43,632 nucleotides of DNA from CAZOWW01 sp964583765 (GTDB lineage: Bacteria > Actinomycetota > Actinomycetes > Actinomycetales > Kineosporiaceae), in NCBI GenBank assembly GCA_964583765.1, contig CAZOWW010000030.1:1-43632 (forward strand), given 5' to 3'. The notes below the pieces were generated by a model. The model saw nothing but the letters and a program-made list of their open reading frames with translations. It ran no database searches and was not told the origin of the DNA. Numbering within the stretch: position 1 is the stretch's first letter; every line of letters starts with the position of its first letter. Positions 1-7,618 of this stretch are shown one piece after another. Both the position numbers and the translations under genes were made by a program.

Positions 1-368
1 GAGGTTATGCCCTGCTTGTCGAGCAACGCGTACCCGCCCTGGCTGTTCCCGGCGGGCAGGCCCTTGCCGGACAGCTGCACGCGCAGCGCGTAGACCTTGG
101 ACTGGGGCACCAGCACCGTCTGGCCACCGTCGGCGAGCTTGTACTGCACGCCGTCGCTGTTGAGCTGGTTCACCACGGAGTTCGCGTCCGTGCCGGACAG
201 ATTGGAGTACAACGGCGTCCAGGTCGGCTGGGAGGCCCACCGGGTCAGGTAGAAGGCCCCGAGCAGCAGCCCCAGGGCCGCCACCACGACGATCGCGCGT
301 TGGCCGGGGGTGAAGCCGGCCAGTACCCCGCGCCCCCGCTTGAGCGCCGCGGCCAGCGCGCCGTTCAC
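1..368 (-). CDS. fliF: Flagellar M-ring protein FliF (N-terminal part)
   Basis: Only the first 122 codons are inside the window. FliF forms the MS ring in the inner membrane on which the flagellar rotor and export gate assemble. The visible protein has a short basic N-terminus, one hydrophobic segment at about residues 25-41, and then the start of the YscJ/FliF ring-building domain (WTPLYSNL, GKGLPAG, GGYALLDKQGIT). The GTG start at 366-368 overlaps the fliE stop as GTGA, so the two genes are translationally coupled at the end of the flgB-flgC-fliE-fliF set. Confidence 0.93.
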   Translation of the reverse strand, partial: MNGALAAALKRGRGVLAGFTPGQRAIVVVAALGLLLGAFYLTRWASQPTWTPLYSNLSGTDANSVVNQLNSDGVQYKLADGGQTVLVPQSKVYALRVQLSGKGLPAGNSQGGYALLDKQGIT

Positions 369-766
369 AGCGACATCCTCATGATCTCGCCGAAGGCGTC
401 GAGGGCCTTGTTGCGCACGGTGGTCGTCAGCTCGGTGGCCGTCTGGGCCTGGGTGGCGGCGATGACGTAGTCGTGGACGTTCGTGAGATCACCGGTGGCG
501 GCCTGGGTCGCCTTGACCGCCGCGGTCGCGTCGAGGGACTCCAGCTGGCTCAGCCCGCTGCCGAGGACGCCCGCGAAGTCGGCCCCGCGCCCGGCCGCCG
601 CGCTCGCCGCGGGGTCCGAGACCGTCGCCGTGGCGCCGGAGGCGGCCGCCGTCGCGCTCGGATCGGTCGGGCCGCCGGCGGTGATCTGCTGGCGGTACAG
701 CTCGGCGAGCCGGGACAGGTCGCTCCACCCGGCGCCCCCGGCGGCGCCGATGCCGCTGACGGCCAT
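365..766 (-). CDS. fliE: Flagellar hook-basal body protein FliE
   Basis: 133 residues. FliE joins the MS ring to the proximal rod and is exported by the flagellar secretion system. The C-terminal half carries the family pattern: a helix with VHDYVIAATQAQTATELTTTVRNKALDAFGEIMRMSL-like spacing, here ending in EIMRMSL. The N-terminal 70 residues are Ala/Gly-rich and longer than the minimal family form. The ATG at 764-766 overlaps the flgC stop (TGATG), and the stop overlaps the fliF start. Confidence 0.9.
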   Translation of the reverse strand: MAVSGIGAAGGAGWSDLSRLAELYRQQITAGGPTDPSATAAASGATATVSDPAASAAAGRGADFAGVLGSGLSQLESLDATAAVKATQAATGDLTNVHDYVIAATQAQTATELTTTVRNKALDAFGEIMRMSL

Positions 767-1164
767 CAGCCGCGACCCATCTGGATGGCGCTCTCGTAGC
801 TCTGCCGCACCCGGTCGAGCTGGGAGATGTTGGCCTCGTAGCCACGCTGCGCCATGATCATTGTGGTGAGCTGCTCGCCGAGATCCACGTCCGGCATGCG
901 CACCATGCCGTTGGCGTCCGCGAGCGGGTTCGTCGGGTCGGAGACGAGCTTGCCGATCGGGCTGGACAGGGCGATCCCGGAGACCGCGACGCCCGAACCG
1001 GTGCCGCCGTTCTCCAGGGCCTGGGCCACCACGTACCGGGACTGGAACGCGGTCTGGCTGGTGCGCCGCACGGTGCTCACGTTGGCGACGTTGTCCGAGA
1101 TGGCGTCGATCCAGGTCTGGTGCACCTGCATCCCGGAGGCGGAGACGGAGAGAGCCTCGAACAT
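766..1164 (-). CDS. flgC: Flagellar basal-body rod protein FlgC
   Basis: 132 residues, a normal size for this proximal rod subunit. The N-terminus (MFEALSVSASGMQVHQTWIDAISDNVANVST) is the rod/hook signature with the SDNVANV motif. The C-terminal helix (QLTTMIMAQRGYEANISQLDRVRQSYESAI) is the matching coiled-coil partner. It starts 5 bp after flgB and overlaps fliE by one base. Confidence 0.93.
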   Translation of the reverse strand: MFEALSVSASGMQVHQTWIDAISDNVANVSTVRRTSQTAFQSRYVVAQALENGGTGSGVAVSGIALSSPIGKLVSDPTNPLADANGMVRMPDVDLGEQLTTMIMAQRGYEANISQLDRVRQSYESAIQMGRG

Positions 1165-1169
1165 GATCC

Positions 1170-1514
1170 CTACCCCCTGATCGCACTGCGCAGCAGGGTG
1201 AACCGGTCGCCGGTGGCCCGCAGGGCCAGCTCGTAGCGCAGGTTGGTGTCCACCCCGAGGGTGGTCTGCGTGGCGAGGTTGACGTTGTTGCCGGTCAGGC
1301 CGGCGGCGTCGGTGGTGGCCGAGACGGTGGGGCTGACCGACAGGGGGTCGCTGCCGTCCGCGAGCGCCTGGCGCAGGTCGTTCTCGAAGCCGACCTGGCG
1401 GGCGGTGAAGAAGGGGGTGTTGACGTTCGCGACGTTGTCGCTCACCGCGCTCTGCCGGGCGGCGAGCCCGTTGAGGGCGGCATGCAGGGCGCTGATCGAG
1501 ACGTCCTCGAGCAT
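1170..1514 (-). CDS. flgB: Flagellar basal-body rod protein FlgB
   Basis: 114 residues, a proximal rod subunit. It shows the rod signature at residues 20-35 (SAVSDNVANVNTP) and a C-terminal segment ending in ALRATGDRFTLLRSAIRG. The ATG at 1512-1514 was chosen because a strong GAGGGGG Shine-Dalgarno lies just upstream and the reading frame before it is not conserved. It is the first gene of the flgB-flgC-fliE-fliF group. Confidence 0.92.
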   Translation of the reverse strand: MLEDVSISALHAALNGLAARQSAVSDNVANVNTPFFTARQVGFENDLRQALADGSDPLSVSPTVSATTDAAGLTGNNVNLATQTTLGVDTNLRYELALRATGDRFTLLRSAIRG

Positions 1515-1843
1515 CACGGACCCCCTCGCAGACGCCCCACCGGATACGGCGGAGCGCCTGGTTCTGGTCGTGGCCTTGTCCGTGGCCGGGGAGAGCGGTC
1601 CGTGCTCAGTGGTGATTGTCGGAGTGCCGCCGGGGCCGCTTGAGGCAAGGGCGGACCGGGTGGTCCGGTCTCCGTCGTTCGGCGCAGCGGCGGTCCCTCG
1701 GCGGTGACACACGGTCGCCGGATCTCCCCGGACGGGTGCATCACCTCGGGAAACGCGTGTGCGGTGCGCGGCGCGGATCCGGGGGCCGGCGGGTGCTGCG
1801 ACAGGGCCGGCAGGCGCAGGGGCGGGTTGGCGGCGGCGAGTGC
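1515..1843. other. Intergenic leader of the flgB operon
   Basis: This 329-bp gap between the fliT-like gene and flgB holds no convincing gene. Its one notable element is a sigma-28-like promoter on the minus strand at 1617-1644. The rest is GC-rich sequence with overlapping shadow reading frames. Confidence 0.6.
1617..1644 (-). promoter_or_regulatory. Possible sigma-28 (FliA) promoter for flgB operon
   Basis: On the minus strand CTCA (1641-1644) is followed after 17 bp by TCCGACA (1617-1623). This resembles the CTCA-N16-GCCGAYA elements before flagellin and flgN, with one mismatch in the -10 box and one extra spacer base. It lies about 100 bp upstream of flgB. Weaker than the other sites. 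Confidence 0.45.
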
Positions 1844-2317
1844 TCAGCCCGCCAGGTCGAAGCCTCCGCCGAGGGAGGTCGCCGCGGTGCGCAGGCGCGC
1901 GGCCGGCCGCGGGCGGGAGAGCCTGCGCGTGGACATCGCCGCCAGGGCCGAGCCCACCTCGTCCCGCCGGTCCCGGACCTCCGCGATCACGGCTGCGAGC
2001 TGGGCGGCCACCTCCAGGCGCCGCTGCTCGGCGCAGGCCGGGAAGGCGGAGTCGGGCGGGGTCAGCTCCGGCATGTGCACCGGCTCTCGCTCCTCGAGCT
2101 GGCGTCGCACCTCGCCGAGTGCCTCGGTGGTCTCGTCGAAGTAGGCGAGCCAGGCCTGTTCGTGCTCCGCGAGTACCTCGGCGCGCGCGGGGTCCCGGGG
2201 TACTGCTGAGGTCCGGGACGACGCTGCGGTCCGGGGCGAGGCGGTGTCCCAGGTCGGTGCGGGCTCCCGGGCCGGCGCCGGATCCCGGTACGGCACCGGG
2301 ACCGCCGAGCGGCTCAT
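1844..2317 (-). CDS. Small flagellar-locus protein (FliT-like position)
   Basis: 157 residues with no signal peptide. The N-terminal 40 residues are Pro/Ser/Thr-rich. The middle (EVLAEHEQAWLAYFDETTEALGEV...) and the stretch AEQRRLEVAAQLAAVIAEVRDRRDEVGSALAAM are predicted long amphipathic helices. Its place directly after fliS, with an ATGA overlap, is where FliT-type chaperones of FliD often sit. The helical make-up fits such a chaperone, but no sequence motif proves it. The start at 2315-2317 is set by the overlap with the fliS stop. Confidence 0.7.
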   Translation of the reverse strand: MSRSAVPVPYRDPAPAREPAPTWDTASPRTAASSRTSAVPRDPARAEVLAEHEQAWLAYFDETTEALGEVRRQLEEREPVHMPELTPPDSAFPACAEQRRLEVAAQLAAVIAEVRDRRDEVGSALAAMSTRRLSRPRPAARLRTAATSLGGGFDLAG

Positions 2318-2703
2318 GCGGCACCGGCTCCCACCGGTGCGGACGCCGCCGCGTGCCAGGCGTCCCGCAGCGGCTCCAGCAGTTCCCGGCAGTCCGCGAT
2401 CCGCTGCGGATCGTTCCGCAGCCGGGCCGTCATCAGCTCGCTGACCATCCACAGGTACAGCTGGGACAGCGCCTTGCCCTCCGGCCACACGTCCAGGTCG
2501 AGGGTGGCGTGCAGTTCGAGCAGGATCTCCTGGGCCCGGCCGAGCCGGTGACCGGTGCTCTCGTAGTCGTCCGCGACCATGGCCACCTCGGCCAGGGCGA
2601 GGTCCGAGACGAGCCGGTCGTAGAGCATGGTGAGCAGTCGCGCGGGCGAGGCCGTCGCGGTGGCGTCCGCGGCGTAGCGGGCCTGAGCCAGTCCGTACGA
2701 CAT
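2314..2703 (-). CDS. fliS: Flagellar export chaperone FliS
   Basis: 129 residues, the usual FliS length. FliS binds the C-terminus of unexported flagellin in the cytoplasm. Family features are the N-terminal ARYAADATATASPARLLTMLYDRLVSDLALAE (consensus ...SPxxLxxMLYDxxxxxLxxA), the middle HRLGRAQEILLELHATLDLD, and the C-terminal Trp-containing helix. It lies downstream of fliD and overlaps the next gene by ATGA. Confidence 0.93.
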   Translation of the reverse strand: MSYGLAQARYAADATATASPARLLTMLYDRLVSDLALAEVAMVADDYESTGHRLGRAQEILLELHATLDLDVWPEGKALSQLYLWMVSELMTARLRNDPQRIADCRELLEPLRDAWHAAASAPVGAGAA

Positions 2704-2766
2704 GCCGGTCTCCTTCGATGCGGGTCGTCCCGGTGGTGGCCGGGGACGGCCGGCCGGACCTCGGTG

Positions 2767-2836
2767 CGGGTGATGCCGGTGGGGCGGGTGACGCGCGTCG
2801 TGCGGGTGGGGCAGTGGAGCGGGTGGGATCAGCCGC
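2767..2836. repeat. Degenerate tandem repeat at the 3' end of fliD (unit 17-18 bp)
   Basis: CGGGTG recurs at 2767, 2785, 2803 and 2820, giving spacings of 18, 18 and 17 bp. The last copy reads CGGGTGGGATCAGCC and contains the reverse complement of the fliD stop codon (TCA at 2829-2831). The array therefore extends outward from the stop into the fliD-fliS gap. Confidence 0.55.
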
Positions 2837-4685
2837 TGGTGCCGAGCATGTTCGTGCTCAGGCCGCTGACGAAGGAGTTCTGGCTCTGCAGCGTGGACAG
2901 GGCCGTCTCCATGGCGGTGAACCGCGTCTGCAGCGAGGTGCGCTCGTCCTGCAGCCGCTGGGTCCACGCGTCGTACTGCTTCTGCAGATCCTGGATGTCC
3001 GAGGTGTGGCCGGCGGAGGCCGTGGTGAGGTATCCGGTGCCGATCGCGGTGGCGTCGTGGGTGACGGTGAGCAGCTTCTGCGCGAACCCCTCGGTGAAGG
3101 TGACGTCGCCGATGTCGCCGCCGCTGTTCGCCACGTCGTCCGCGGTCGCGGTGATCCGCAGGGCCAGGCCGCTCGCGTTGCCGTTGCCAGAGGCCAGGGA
3201 CAGCACGTCGCCGTAGCCGGTGGCGGTGTGGCCGTCGATGGTGCCCTGCACGTCCTGCCCGCCCTGGAGCTGGGACTGCGCCGAACCGTCCACCGAGACG
3301 TCGAAGGCCAGGGCCGAGCCGGCGCCGTTTGCCGTGAGCAGGAACCCCGCGTCGCTGTTGGCCGCGGTCACCGCGACACCCTGGGAGGAGAGCAGGTTGT
3401 TCAGGTTCGCGGCGATGCTGTCCGTGGTGTCGTCGTCCGTGGTCGTGTAGGTGGCGCTGAGCGTGCCCTGGGTGACGGTGATCTGGTGCCCGGAGCCCGA
3501 GACCCCCGACAGGTCGGCGGCCCACTGCTCGGTCGCCGCGGTCTGGTCCAGGTGCACCGCGTACGTGCCGGGGTGGGCGTAGTCGGCCGCCCGCACCAGG
3601 GACACCCCGCCGGTGACGCCGCTCGCCGGCGCCAGCGTCGCCGTGGCTCCGAAGGCCGCCATCACCTTCTGCGGATTCGCGGTGAAGGCCGTCGTGAAGG
3701 CGTCCTGGTCGAAGGAGAGCTGGCCGTCCTTGGTCAGGCTGACCCCGGCCGCGTGCAGGGAGGTCACGCTGCCGAGCAGCTGCTGCTGGAGGGTGCGGAC
3801 GGCGGACTCGGCCATGAGCGGGCCGGCCACCTTGTTCGTCGCGTCCCAGCTCGTCTGCGAGGTGATGGTGCTGAGCACCTGGTTGATGTCGTCGACCAGG
3901 GTCGAGACCTGCTTGGCCACCGCGGTCCCGTCGACCTTGGAGCTGACGGTGACGCCGCTCTCGATCTTGCTCACGGTGAACGACAGGCCGGTCACCAGGT
4001 TGTTGAAGGTGTTGCTGGACGAGGTGACGGTGTAGGCGGTGTTCGGGTCGGTGCCCACGCTGATCGTCGCGTCGGCGCCCTGGCTGAGCACGGTGAGGTC
4101 CCCCATGCCCGTGATGCCGTCCACGCTGAACTGGGCGGCCGCCCCGCTCTTCGTGGCGGACAGCTGCAGCTTGTAGCTGCCGGGTGTGGTCTGCACCGCG
4201 GCCGCGGTCACCCCGGAGTCGGAGGAGTTGATCGCGTTCACGACCTCCGAGAGCGATCCGGTACCCACGTCGATGCTGGTCGTGGAGCCGCTGAGGCCGG
4301 TGATCGTGATCGGGTTGTCCGAGACCACCGTCGCGAGCGAGCTCACCGCGCCGGAGGAGACCAGCGTGTGCGTGGCGGCCAGGGAGGTCACGTCGAAGGT
4401 GAAGCTGGCGGTCTGTGTTCCGGTCACGCTCGCGGTGACGTTGCTGGACGACGAGGTGGCCGTCGAGCCGGCCCAGGCCGAGGTCGTCGCGACCGTGCGT
4501 GCCTGGGTGGCGACCGCGCTCAGGGCGCTGGTCAGGGAGGTGTAGGCATCGACCGTCTTCTGCTCGGCGGTCTGCTTGTTGCTGACCAGCGTCTGCTGGT
4601 TGGCGTCGACCTGCAGCAGGGCGTTGATGATGGAGGTCGTGTCCAGCCCCGAGAAGGAACCGGCGAGGTTCACCGTGGACGACAT
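2829..4685 (-). CDS. fliD: Flagellar hook-associated protein 2, filament cap FliD
   Basis: 618 residues. FliD forms the cap at the filament tip under which flagellin subunits fold. The N-terminus is the FliD_N signature (NLAGSFSGLDTTSIINALLQVDANQQ) with a following coiled-coil stretch. The C-terminus has the FliD_C pattern and a terminal coiled coil (DIQDLQKQYDAWTQRLQDERTSLQTRFTAMETALSTLQSQNSFVSGL). The large middle is Ser/Thr/Ala-rich, as expected of the exposed variable domains. The ATG at 4683-4685 has an AGGAGG eight bases upstream. It follows flagellin across a terminator-like hairpin. Confidence 0.95.
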   Translation of the reverse strand: MSSTVNLAGSFSGLDTTSIINALLQVDANQQTLVSNKQTAEQKTVDAYTSLTSALSAVATQARTVATTSAWAGSTATSSSSNVTASVTGTQTASFTFDVTSLAATHTLVSSGAVSSLATVVSDNPITITGLSGSTTSIDVGTGSLSEVVNAINSSDSGVTAAAVQTTPGSYKLQLSATKSGAAAQFSVDGITGMGDLTVLSQGADATISVGTDPNTAYTVTSSSNTFNNLVTGLSFTVSKIESGVTVSSKVDGTAVAKQVSTLVDDINQVLSTITSQTSWDATNKVAGPLMAESAVRTLQQQLLGSVTSLHAAGVSLTKDGQLSFDQDAFTTAFTANPQKVMAAFGATATLAPASGVTGGVSLVRAADYAHPGTYAVHLDQTAATEQWAADLSGVSGSGHQITVTQGTLSATYTTTDDDTTDSIAANLNNLLSSQGVAVTAANSDAGFLLTANGAGSALAFDVSVDGSAQSQLQGGQDVQGTIDGHTATGYGDVLSLASGNGNASGLALRITATADDVANSGGDIGDVTFTEGFAQKLLTVTHDATAIGTGYLTTASAGHTSDIQDLQKQYDAWTQRLQDERTSLQTRFTAMETALSTLQSQNSFVSGLSTNMLGTSG

Positions 4686-4770
4686 GTCGACCTCCTGATC
4701 CGTCGGTTCCCCGGGCGCCGGGGCACCCGGGCGGGGATCGCGCGCCGTCGCGGCGCGCATCCGGTGGGGC

Positions 4771-4821
4771 CCGGTCGGCGGGCGGTCCGCGGCCTACGGC
4801 CCGGTACCACCCGCCGACCGG
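4771..4821 (-). terminator. Hairpin after flagellin
   Basis: A 16-bp inverted repeat (4771-4786 with 4806-4821, one G-T wobble) closes a 19-nt loop, starting 7 bp beyond the flagellin stop. It has no U-tract. It could limit readthrough from the abundant flagellin message into fliD. Confidence 0.65.
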
Positions 4822-4827
4822 TCGGCC

Positions 4828-5664
4828 TCAGCCGCGCAGGAGCTGGAGGACGCCCTGCGGCGCCTGGTTGGCCTGGGCCAGCATCGCGGTGCCGGCCTGG
4901 GACAGGATCTGGCTGCGCGTGAACGAGACCATCTCCTGGGCCATGTCGGTGTCCCGGATGCGACTCTCGGACGCCGACAGGTTCTCGACGGCGACGTTGA
5001 GGTTGTTGATCTTGTGCTCGAGGCGGTTCTGCACGGCACCGAGGGTGGCTCGGGTGGTGGAGACCGTCTGGATCGCGGTGTCGATCGTGGTGATGGCCGT
5101 GGCCGCGGTACCAGCACCGGTGAGGCTCAAGCCGTTCACCGCGAGGCCGTTCGAGTCCATCGCGCCACCGGCGCCGTTGTCGATCGTGACTGTCAGCTGG
5201 TCGGTGGCGTTGGCCCCGACCTGGAACTGCTTGCTGTACGTGCCGTCCAGCAGGTTGGTGCTGCCGAACCGCGTCTTGTTGGCGATGTCGTCGAGTTCGT
5301 TGTTCAACTGGTCGAACTCGGACTGGGCGTCGGTCTTGGCGTTGGAGTCCTGGGAGCCGTCGTTGGCCGCCTGGACCGCCAGGTCCCGCATGCGCTGGAG
5401 GATCGCGTGCGTCTCGGTGAGCGCACCTTCAGCGGTCTGCACGACGCTGACGCCGTCCTGGGAGTTCTGGACGGCCACCTTCAGGCCGCCCACCTGAGCC
5501 CGCAGGCCCTCGGAGATCGCCAGCCCGGCCGCGTCGTCCGCCGCACGGTTGATGCGGTATCCGCTGGACAGCTTCTCCAGCGACTTCGCCATCTGGCCGT
5601 CGGTGATCGACAGGTTGCGGTAGGCGTTCATCGCCGCGATGTTCTGATTGATACGAAGACCCAC
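4828..5664 (-). CDS. fliC: Flagellin
   Basis: 278 residues, a short flagellin. The N-terminal D0/D1 region (GLRINQNIAAMNAYRNLSITDGQMAKSLEKLSSGYRINRAADDAAGLAISEGLRAQ, about residues 2-60) and the C-terminal D1/D0 region (ESRIRDTDMAQEMVSFTRSQILSQAGTAMLAQANQAPQGVLQLLRG) are well conserved. Only about 60 residues separate them, so the outer D2/D3 domains are essentially absent. The GTG start at 5662-5664 is preceded by AAGGAGG. A sigma-28 promoter lies about 60 bp upstream. Confidence 0.97.
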   Translation of the reverse strand: MGLRINQNIAAMNAYRNLSITDGQMAKSLEKLSSGYRINRAADDAAGLAISEGLRAQVGGLKVAVQNSQDGVSVVQTAEGALTETHAILQRMRDLAVQAANDGSQDSNAKTDAQSEFDQLNNELDDIANKTRFGSTNLLDGTYSKQFQVGANATDQLTVTIDNGAGGAMDSNGLAVNGLSLTGAGTAATAITTIDTAIQTVSTTRATLGAVQNRLEHKINNLNVAVENLSASESRIRDTDMAQEMVSFTRSQILSQAGTAMLAQANQAPQGVLQLLRG

Positions 5665-5957
5665 GGTGTCCTCCTTGGTTCGGGCCCGCTACCGGTCCAT
5701 CCGTGGACCGGCGTCGAGGTTCCTATCGGCGGAGGTCGGGAGCTCTTGAGGATTCATCCGGGGGCGTCTGGGGGCGGGTATTCCGCGCGGCGCCCGGGGC
5801 GTCCGGTGGGGCGTCCGCGGCACTGCTCATCGGCACCGATCCGGGACAGCTGCCCCGTCCAGCCGGACCCGGCTGCCGGGCCCGGCGTGACCCTCAGCGC
5901 TCTGCGATGCCCGGGGTCGGCTCAACCAGAAGGTCCGGCTCGACGAGGGGGAGCGGT
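5665..5957. other. Flagellin-fliA intergenic region
   Basis: This 293-bp gap carries the flagellin promoter near its left end and a short tandem repeat running out of the fliA stop at its right end. I see no gene in the middle. Confidence 0.6.
5724..5750 (-). promoter_or_regulatory. Sigma-28 promoter of flagellin
   Basis: Minus-strand CTCA (5747-5750), a 16-bp spacer, then GCCGATA (5724-5730). This matches the FliA/WhiG-class consensus. A start near 5717 would give a leader of about 53 nt. The same arrangement and spacing occur before flgN and the TIG-type protein gene. Confidence 0.85.
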
Positions 5958-5974
5958 TCAGCGTCGAGGACCGG
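5918..5974. repeat. 18-bp tandem repeat at the 3' end of fliA
   Basis: CGG-headed units start at 5918, 5936, 5954 and 5972, exactly 18 bp apart. The first three begin CGGCTCA, CGGCTCG and CGGTTCA. In the third, TCA is the fliA stop codon (5958-5960 on the plus strand), so the array is in register with the stop. Confidence 0.55.
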
Positions 5975-6959
5975 TCCCCAACGCGGCGCCGTCGAGATAG
6001 GCCTGGACGTCCGCGCGGGCGCGGACCGGCGATCGGTGCGCCACCGCCTTGACGTAGGCGGCCCGTCTCCGGGCCCGCACCCCGTCGTCGGCGCCGCCGT
6101 CGCCCGGTCTCCCTTCCGGGGCCGCCGCCGCGGCGGGGACCGCCGCGCGCGCGTCCTCGTGCAGCAGAGTGGCCAGGGCCTCGTGAAGGAGGTCCAGGCC
6201 CTCGGCGCGGAGCTGGGAGGCCCGGGACTGGGTGACCCCGAGTTCCTCGGCGACCTCGGTGAGCGGCCGTTGGTCGAGGTAGTACCCGACGACCACGGCG
6301 CGCTGGCGCACCGGGAGTTCGGCGAGGGCGTCCCGCAGGTAACCCATGCGCTCGGCGGCCACGAGCGTCTCGTCCGGGGCGAGGGAGCCGTCGGCGAGGG
6401 TCGACCCGATGCCGTCCTCCCCCGCGGCCAGGGGGTCCAGGCTCAGCAGCGCGGCCCGGTCCGTGTCGTGCCGCACCTGGCGCACCTCGGCCTCGGCCAG
6501 GCCGGAAGCGGCGGCGATCTCGGTCTCGGTCGGGTTGCGGTGCAGCGCGGTCGTCAGGGTCTCCGTCACCTCGGCGATCATGCGGGCGCGTGAGCGCAGG
6601 GAACGGGTCGCCCAGTCGCGCTGGCGCATGTGGTCGAGCATGGCACCGCGGATACGGGTGTTAGCGAACCGCGCGAAGGGCACCCCGAGCTCGGCGTCGA
6701 ACGTGCGTGCGGCCTGGACCAGCGCCAACGACCCGGCACCGATGAGGTCGTCGGTGTCCAGGTGACGGGGGAGTCGGGCCGAGACCTCCCGCGCCAGGTG
6801 CCCGACCAGCGGCAGGTGGGTCGTGACCAGCTCCTGCACGACGGCGGCGTCCGGCGTGCGGGCCGCCGCGGCCGCGGAGCCTGCGGCGGCGGTCGGGGGC
6901 ACGGAGGCGGGCACGGATTGTTCTTCGGTCGCGAGGGCGGTGGCCTCCACCGTCCGCAC
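5958..6959 (-). CDS. fliA: RNA polymerase sigma factor for flagellar genes (sigma-28)
   Basis: 333 residues. Region 2 (about residues 45-120) reads LVTTHLPLVGHLAREVSARLPRHLDTDDLIGAGSLALVQAARTFD...FARFANTRIRGAMLDHMRQRDW, a sigma-70 region 2 typical of FliA/WhiG. Region 3 follows (RARMIAEVTETLTTALHRNPTETEIAAASGL), and region 4 contains LPVRQRAVVVGYYLDQRPLTEVAEELGVTQSRASQLRAEGLDLL. The N-terminal 35 residues and about 60 C-terminal residues after region 4 are Ala-rich extras. It is transcribed away from the flgN operon. The GTG at 6957-6959 is the outermost start and may not be the true one. Confidence 0.92.
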   Translation of the reverse strand: MRTVEATALATEEQSVPASVPPTAAAGSAAAAARTPDAAVVQELVTTHLPLVGHLAREVSARLPRHLDTDDLIGAGSLALVQAARTFDAELGVPFARFANTRIRGAMLDHMRQRDWATRSLRSRARMIAEVTETLTTALHRNPTETEIAAASGLAEAEVRQVRHDTDRAALLSLDPLAAGEDGIGSTLADGSLAPDETLVAAERMGYLRDALAELPVRQRAVVVGYYLDQRPLTEVAEELGVTQSRASQLRAEGLDLLHEALATLLHEDARAAVPAAAAAPEGRPGDGGADDGVRARRRAAYVKAVAHRSPVRARADVQAYLDGAALGTGPRR

Positions 6960-7023
6960 GGCGCGGGGTGGCCCCCGGACGTCGAATCACCCTTTCGGGC
7001 CAGCAGCCCCGGGCACGGAACTG

Positions 7024-7050
7024 CTCAGGTCCGCCGGACAACTGCCGACA
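7024..7050 (+). promoter_or_regulatory. Sigma-28 promoter of the flgN-flgK-flgL-fliW-csrA operon
   Basis: CTCA at 7024-7027, a 16-bp spacer, then GCCGACA at 7044-7050. Identical spacing to the flagellin promoter, with one -10 difference. It lies 60 bp upstream of the flgN start, in the divergent fliA-flgN region. Confidence 0.75.
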
Positions 7051-7110
7051 GGACCTCTCGACCGGTTCATCCGTCCCGCGTGGGGCGGAGTCGCCCACCT
7101 GGAGTCCCGA

Positions 7111-7611
7111 ATGAGCCTGCCGGACCTGGCCGCGATCCTGTGGCGGCAGCGCGAGATGCTGGAACGGCTCAGCTATCGCCTGGAGTGCGAGCAACTGCTG
7201 CTCGCTGCCGGGCGTACCCGGTGGCTCGCGGTGGCGACCAGCGAGGTGGAGCTCCTGCTGGAGGAACTGCGGATCATCGAACTGCAGCGGGCCTCGGCCG
7301 CGGACCGGGCGGCCGCCGAGCTCGGGCTGCCGGCGGGGGCCACCCTCGAACAACTGGCGGCAGGGGCGCAGCCCCCGTGGACGGGCGTCCTGCTGGACCA
7401 CCGGTCGGCGCTGCTGAGCCTCACCACCGAACTCGGTGCCCTGGCCGAGACCAACCGCCACCTCATGGACGCCGGGATGCGGGCCGTGGAGGCCGCCTTG
7501 GCCCAGATCGGTTTGCACACCCAGGGTGACGCCGACGGGTACGACGCCACCGGCCGACGAGGCCGCCGCAGGACCGGTTACGGTCCCGCGGCGGTCGACC
7601 AGGCTCTGTGA
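7111..7611 (+). CDS. flgN: Flagellar export chaperone FlgN
   Basis: 166 residues. The protein is almost wholly helical with long heptad-like stretches (LAAILWRQREMLERLSYRLECEQLLLAAG, then SEVELLLEELRIIELQRA), as in FlgN chaperones that deliver FlgK and FlgL to the export gate. Its place immediately before flgK is diagnostic. The ATG at 7111 has GGAG eight bases upstream. The C-terminal 20 residues are polar and basic. Confidence 0.85.
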   Translation: MSLPDLAAILWRQREMLERLSYRLECEQLLLAAGRTRWLAVATSEVELLLEELRIIELQRASAADRAAAELGLPAGATLEQLAAGAQPPWTGVLLDHRSALLSLTTELGALAETNRHLMDAGMRAVEAALAQIGLHTQGDADGYDATGRRGRRRTGYGPAAVDQAL

Positions 7612-7618
7612 GGCACTG